Source: Taxillus chinensis (taxonomy: Eukaryota; Streptophyta; Magnoliopsida; Santalales; Loranthaceae). From it: 64,000 nt of DNA. The first letter of the stretch is position 1. The number at the start of each line of letters is the position of its first letter. The stretch lies in the NCBI GenBank assembly GCA_023512835.1, contig CM042086.1, positions 11,994,809 to 12,058,808 of the forward strand, read 5' to 3'. The notes under the pieces are model-generated. The model did no database searches, had not been told where the DNA came from, and saw only the letters and a program-made list of their open reading frames with translations. Positions 58,624 to 64,000 of this stretch are shown here, in pieces. The translations under genes were made by a program, and so were the position numbers.

Positions 58624-59331
58624 TGCGTGTCCCCATCAATACCACAACCCCCACCGCCACCCCCACCCGCAATCCAATTGCACGATGGATTGAAGGAATT
58701 CCGCAGCACGTTTCGGAAGTTGTAAACTGGATAAAAAAATGTAGAAACGGGAATGGTAATATGGTTTGTGGACATCATCAAGACATTGATCGATATTTTG
58801 AAGCATAAGGTTGTGAGATTTTCTATAATCCTGATTACATATCTTTTGCTGACTACGATCATCTTTACACCTTTCTACGATTAGCCGGGCATCAAGGAGA
58901 AGATAGAGGCCCATTATGACCTGCATATTATAGGCTCGTGTTATTTTCAACCGTTGGATTGAGTGATGTTACGCCAAATTCCGACCTCCTTTGCTTTTTT
59001 TTTTGTGATTCTCATAGTGGACTACTTCGTGCTCTCTTATTTATCAAATGTAATCTTTGCACCAATGTTGGAGAAGTTGGGACCTTTAAAAGGTATCTCA
59101 GTGCTGCTTCTTTTTTGGGTGTCCTTATATCAAAGAGAATGGTTGTCGCCTACTTTTGGGAAACAAAAGAGTAATTGTCGTTCTGTAAAGCTTTTATATT
59201 TCTTTTACAGCCATCACACAACTGGCATGGGTGATTTGTCCTTCACTACTGCTGGAGGGTGTCTGTTCTTCATGGTTCTGGTTCCGTTTATCATCCTGTT
59301 GCAGAACTTGATCGCTCTTGTTTTTCGTTAA
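58624..59331 (+). pseudogene. TPKL-6, channel pseudogene
   Basis: Keeps a good ATAATCCAG acceptor at exon 2, but exon 1 is absent upstream. The frame shifts in an A-run at about 58736 and meets TAG at 58882-58884. Pore 1 reads GLSD (TTGAGTGAT) and the loop before it has lost a base. The TM2-TM3 linker has a deletion that also removes the shared TGA. The TM3 end is changed (ISKRMVVAY). Pore 2 is GMGD in a shifted frame, and TM4 ends in TAA 59331. Confidence 0.8.
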
Positions 59332-59605
59332 GAAGAGTTTCTCTTATTATGACTTTATTAGTTAAGAGTTTGATCGGCCTTATTACCATGCATCCTGGTG
59401 AAGAAGCTTTTATACATTGTTTCGTGACTTTCTGGCTGTGCGTCGATAATTTATATATCGGATAGTGTAAATTGAAATTGTGTTTGTCTAACTATGCTTC
59501 AGTCATACATATTATACCTTTTGGACTTTATGAATTGATATTTTGCAATGAATTTCCTATTTTAGAAAATGCATAGTCACACATTGCTTTTTGATTTAAG
59601 ATATG

Positions 59606-59647
<42 letters not shown>

Positions 59648-59673
59648 CAGAAGGTGTTTTACTAAACACACAC

Positions 59674-59723
<50 letters not shown>

Positions 59724-60142
59724 GATACCAGAAACTCAAATATTTTTAAAGGTATATATGCCAGTGTTGAATTTTATAATGCTTATGGCTTTTCTCACCA
59801 TCGCTGGACGACGATCATCTCTCTCGCTCACACGGCTACTCACCATCGACCAGAGTTTCCCGTCCCTCTTTCTCACACTTACCTCTCTCTCACAAACACG
59901 CACCGAACACACATGTCTAACACAAACACACGCATACATACATTTCTCACTTCTCACACACAAATACACGCATAGATCTAAGATTTCTAACCTCTCTCAC
60001 ACACAAACGAGCTACCGCACGCCAGATCGAAGTACACAATCGTACGTACACTAGCATCTCTCACACACAAAGTTTAAAATTGGATTCTTTAAGTTTGCTT
60101 TGTTTTTGAACTCTTGTATTTTTATTTGTTGGAATAATCGAG

Positions 60143-60840
60143 TGCGCGTCCCCATCAACACCCCCACCCCTACCCACAGCACGTTTCAGAAGCTACAAAA
60201 TGGATAAAAAAAATGTAGGAATGGGAATGGTAATATGGTTTGTGGACATCATCAAGACATTGATCGATATTTTGAAGCGTAAGGATGTGAGATTTGCTAT
60301 AATCCTGATTACATATCTTTTGATGACTACGATCATCTTTGCACCTTTCTACGATCAGCTGGGCATCAAGGAGAAGACATAGGCCCATTATGACCTGCCA
60401 TATTATAGGCTTGTGTGTGATTCTCAACTGTTGGATTCGGTGATATTACGCCGAATTCCGACCTCCTTCACCTTTTTTCTTCTGTGATTCTTAAAGTGGA
60501 CTACTTCGTGCTCTCATATTTATTAAATGTAATCCTTGCACCAGTGTTGGAGCATTTTTGAAGCCATTTGCCAGCCCATGGAGAAGTTGAGACCTTTAAG
60601 AGGTATCTCATTGCTGCTTCGTTTTTGGGTGTCCTTATATCACTGGGGATGGTTGTCACCTACTTTTGGGGAACAAAAGAGCAATTGTCGTTTTGGGAAA
60701 GCTTTTATGTTTCTATTGGCATCATCACAACTGGCATGGGTGATTTGTCCTTCACTATTGCTGGAGGGCGTCTGTTCTTCATGGTATTGGTTCTGTTTAT
60801 CATACTACTGCAGAACTTGATTGCTCTTGTTGTTCATTAA
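60143..60840 (+). pseudogene. TPKL-7, channel pseudogene with intact second half
   Basis: Acceptor-like ATAATCGAG is present. About 36 nt encoding the NPIARWIE-type motif are deleted. TM1 is open to TAG 60380-60382, pore 1 DNA still encodes GFGD but a 2-bp TG insertion puts it out of frame, and the shared TGA stands at 60559-60561. From 60568 the frame is continuous through TM3 (YLIAASFLGVLISLGMVV), the YFWGTKEQLSFWESFYVS motif, pore 2 (ITTGMGDLSFTIAGGR) and TM4 to TAA 60840. The second half is the best preserved among the array members. Confidence 0.8.
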
Positions 60841-62006
60841 GAAAACTTTCTCTTATTATGACTTTATTAGTTAAGAGTTTGATTGGCCTTATTACCATGC
60901 ATCCTGGTGAAGAAGCTTTTATTTATTGTTTCGTGACTTTCTAGCTATGCGTCAGTCATTTATATATCGTATGGTGTGAACTGAACTAGTGTTTGTCTAG
61001 CTATGGTTCAGTCATACATATTATATCTTTTGGACTTTATGAATTGATATTTTGCTTTGAATTTTATTTTTTGGGAAATGCATAGTCACACATTGCTTTT
61101 TGGATTTTCATAGTGATTAAGTTATAGTGCTATGTAGTCATTTAATAATAATCTTCTCTAGCTAGTGCTTTGTTCATGGGCGATGGATGGGCAAACAAAG
61201 TTAAATTTTTTGAAATGGGTTAAAGCTATAATATATTATTTGACGGTAGAGCTTTCAGATAGAAACAACTTTTACCCAATATCATTGCAAAAATTAATTT
61301 TTTTATTTAACTAATTAATACTTAAAATATTAATAAAATTAATTTTAGTAGTTGAAATGTCATTATGTATATTCTTATTAATTATATAATATTTTTTTAT
61401 TTTTAAAATTTTAATTTAAATAATTTTTTAAGAATAATTAGATTAAATAAGATATAAGAAAACCTCAATTTTGACCTTAATTATGGGAGCTGGCCCCTAC
61501 TTAATTTGTTGGCAAGCGTGAAAAGGAAGGAGTTAGCGTAGGAATGGATTATGCGCATGCAATTCCCCCGCCCACTTGGCTAAGGATTACGTTACAGGCG
61601 AAGATCGAGGATGTAGGGGGTTGAAGACCCTGCTAGTACGATCGATCAATAGGTTGGGTTTAATAATAATCGACTTTTTGGAAGAAGAATAAACTGGCTC
61701 AAATATGGGGTGTTTGGGTGTCGAAAAATAGATATACAACCAAGCAATCAAAATTTATCACACATGGCGTCTTGCCTATGTGGAAATCGTGATCCGAATG
61801 CGGGGGCCAGCCAAATGAGTTAGAAAAATATTGATAGCATAAACTAGTTTTAAATTCTTAGTGGGACATACATTTGTTTTTGTGCTTGTACTTGTGCAAG
61901 TATGTGTTTATATGTGTGTATCGGTATTTTGAGTGAAAAAATCTTCTATAATATAAAGGAGTTGAATTTTAACGATGATAATAAGAACTTAGCCTTACGT
62001 TAGTGA

Positions 62007-62074
<68 letters not shown>

Positions 62075-62150
62075 ATGCTACATAAATTAGATTTGCTGCA
62101 AAATAAAAATGAAATAATTATTACCGTCTCAATTTTTTCTTTACATTGAT
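60841..62150. other. TPKL-7 3' flank, block R5b and TA microsatellite
   Basis: 60841-61250 is channel 3' flank. 61460-61960 is the second copy of the R5 block (partner 54455-54900). A TA microsatellite of about 59 bases fills 62012-62070. No gene is supported. Confidence 0.5.
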
Positions 62151-62821
62151 TTACATATCAATGGAATGAAAAAATTCATTTATATAGAAATGATGGTTTT
62201 TTTTCATTTATACGTCTCTTTCTTCATTTTTATAATTTCAATTTTTGTTTGTAAATGTTGTCCGTTTATGAATTATTTATTTATAGGCCTATTTATTCAA
62301 AGGAACCAAAGTTCATTATTATTAGTAGTAGTAGTAGTCCAAAGAGACATAAACGGTGCTCCACACAAAATTGAAAAACTGAAAGTAATTTTCATTACTT
62401 TTTTCTTGGGTTTTTATGTTTTTGGAAGTGAAGTTGGGAGAAATTGTAGCCGGCGTGAGTGCGGAGAATTTTTCGAGAAATTGAGCTACAAATGAAATTT
62501 TTTCGATAAATCATGAAGTAAATGGGTTAAAATAATAATAATCGAATTACCCTCTAATTAAGTGACAGCTATACCGTAGAAAACTTCATAAATGAGTATT
62601 TCTATACATTTTATGGAAATGACAACGACCAGAAGGGGCGATTTTCCAGTAATAATTAGTTAACTAATAAATAAAAAATTAATTTTTGAAATCCCAAATT
62701 CCATGCGATTTGATATATATATGTCGTCTTTCTTCCTTTTTTCTTACATTTGAATATATGTGTTGGTCTCTCTTTCTTCTTCAAAAAAAACTGTGAATTC
62801 AATTATTGATATCAATTGATC

Positions 62822-63374
62822 ATGGGTTTTTTACAATATAATTTCAAGATTTTATCATCAGAAATGAAAACATCCGAGTTCCCCTGGATTGCTTTAGGCG
62901 AAAGGTTAATGTACTGTGTTGTCCGGACTAGAAAAATCATGTTTTGGCCTTTCCTTTCTGTGTCCAAGTATTTAATTACGATTTCCATCTACTTTTTTAC
63001 ACTCATAATTTACAGTCTCACCATCCATCTCCAATTATATATATATATATATTTATTACCGTACAATTCTTTATTAAGTAATTGATGATTTGTTTTATTG
63101 ATTTACTTTAGACAAGAGCCATTCACCTAGTCTATCATTGGTTAACCGAACTCGCAACAGATTTGAAGTCAAATCCTAATGTACCTGTACTACTTATTAT
63201 GCTTTTAAAATTATTGTTAGTTTATGTTGATTTTTTTTTCTTTCAAAATAAATTTAATTTGTGTTTTGTTTTATTAAAATTCAGTAATAAAACATCTATC
63301 CCGTCCCCTTATTTATTGGGTGTGAGATTTTTGGTGTATTTGTTTGCCTTCTGAGTTACATCGTCCAAGGTTGA
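62822..63374 (+). pseudogene. SMP-g, copy with a stop at the first codon of exon 3 (exons 62822-62967, 63117-63180, 63285-)
   Basis: Exon 1 (MGFLQYNFKILSSEMKTSEF; WIALGERLMYCVVRTRK) and its AA|GTATTT donor are good. Exon 2 has the right length and phase (A-I-H-L-V-Y-H-W-L-T-E-L-A-T-D) and a GTACCT donor-like end. The exon 3 acceptor AAAATTCAG is kept, but the exon begins TAATAA, so a spliced mRNA would encode only 70 residues without the membrane segment. Later exon 3 sequence (GGTGTATTTGTTTGCCTTCT) is still recognisable. It could be a pseudogene, or an active gene for a truncated, unanchored form. Confidence 0.55.
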
Positions 63375-64000
63375 ATTCGTTTCATGGACCGTCATTCGGT
63401 AATGAAGAATTAATATCTTATTTAATTTAAATTAACAATAAAATTGTCATTACATCCATATAATATAAATATCCTAAAACCTCCCCCTCCCTCTCTGTTA
63501 TTCAGGTCTCCTTTATTGTGGAACAGCCGATGTCATTATTTACATCTTTCGATACGTAATTCCTATTAGCTAATTTTATTTTGTCTGTGTAGTGAAGTGT
63601 CCTTACATGGGCTTGATTTTATTCGAACGATGCATGAGTCAATTAAATATTACTTCCGTTGCTTTCCTTTCCCTTAAAAGTGAAAATGTCATGGGCATCT
63701 ATATGTTAGTCAATATTGCTGCGGTCAGCGATTCAAATATTTATCTACTAATTATATATATGAGTCAAATTTCTTTTTCCCTTAAAAGTAGTTGCTTGCT
63801 ACAGTAGTATTTTATCTTTTTTCATATATTTAACAGAATACATCTATCTTTTTGCTTAATTATTTTTTTCCCAATTTACCCTTAGGTTATATTCTCCAAA
63901 TCCCTAATTCATTTTCTATCTCTCTCTATCTTATCTCTTCAACACGCTCCCCTCTGTCCCTCATCTCACCTCGTCGTCTTCCACACTCCCGGCCACCACT
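63375..64000. other. SMP-g 3' flank, R3-like DNA and window edge
   Basis: Contains GTTATTCAGGTCTCC and GATGTCATTATTTAC (untranslated-exon-like block), R3-type sequence to about 63830, and then CT-rich, rising-GC sequence from 63900 to the edge (CCTCGTCGTCTTCC), which could be the start of another unit or gene. Too short to call. Confidence 0.35.

Larger units (their letters stand above)
54990..60840 (+). repeat. Head-to-tail array of four TPKL units, period about 1.5-1.6 kb
   Basis: Each unit runs: channel 3' flank ending TTTACTAAACA, then ATGATACCAGAAACCCAAAT (55005, 56550, 58165, 59724), GTTGAATTTTATAATGCTTA, the CT/CA-rich intron piece with CACCATCGACCATG, and exon 2. Exon 1 and the promoter are absent in every unit: the 3' flank is joined directly to mid-intron sequence. 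That is the expected result of one unequal exchange between a 3' flank and intron 1, followed by amplification. Confidence 0.8.

Noticed and set aside
1..64000. CRISPR array, bacterial operon or phage system
   Set aside because: Introns, LTR elements and plant-type promoters show a plant nuclear region. The regular repeats present are microsatellites, a CACTA subterminal array and kilobase duplications.
1..64000. Self-incompatibility or sex-determining locus
   Set aside because: A repeat-rich, fast-turnover cluster of small membrane proteins invites the comparison, but nothing in the sequence identifies such a function.

Overview
The window looks like nuclear DNA of a flowering plant, probably a eudicot. 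It is very AT-rich, full of TA, TTA and CT/CA microsatellites, has GT-AG introns of plant type, and carries a Ty1/copia retrotransposon primed by initiator tRNA-Met, a related solo LTR, fold-back MITE-like elements and a CACTA-like fragment. I cannot name the species. No tRNA, rRNA or CRISPR array was recognised. Gene and family labels below (SMP, TPKL) are used only in this report.

Two gene families, all on the plus strand, have been copied together many times. SMP is a three-exon gene for a small (about 100 residue) protein with a C-terminal membrane segment that I do not recognise. There are seven copies with exon 1 (499, 22882, 24928, 41892, 44911, 52463, 62822), an exon 2-3 fragment at 15438 and a lone exon 2 at 5818. 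Only the copies at 499 and 22882 are fully open with good splice sites. TPKL is a tandem-pore potassium channel-like gene (TPK/KCO family) with a tiny first exon. One copy is intact (17385-18627). A second (34920-36112) is open apart from one in-frame TAA and a mutated pore. Five more (53481-60840) are decayed, and four of these form a head-to-tail array with a period of about 1.5 kb.

Layout: 1-19 kb is a block starting with SMP-a and ending with TPKL-1. 24.6-36.1 kb is a collinear, indel-rich copy of that block (SMP-c to TPKL-2). SMP-b lies between them at 22.9 kb. 36-45 kb holds unique AT-rich DNA, then SMP-d with a solo LTR in its upstream region, then SMP-e. A 4.9-kb degenerate copia element occupies 45703-50608, inserted in another SMP-type upstream region. 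SMP-f, TPKL-3 and the TPKL-4 to -7 array follow, and then SMP-g. Nearly all the DNA between genes consists of further diverged copies of the same flanks.

The picture is a fast-turnover locus built from an SMP-TPKL module, with two apparently functional SMP genes and one apparently functional channel left. That the two products act together is only a hypothesis from their repeated co-duplication.
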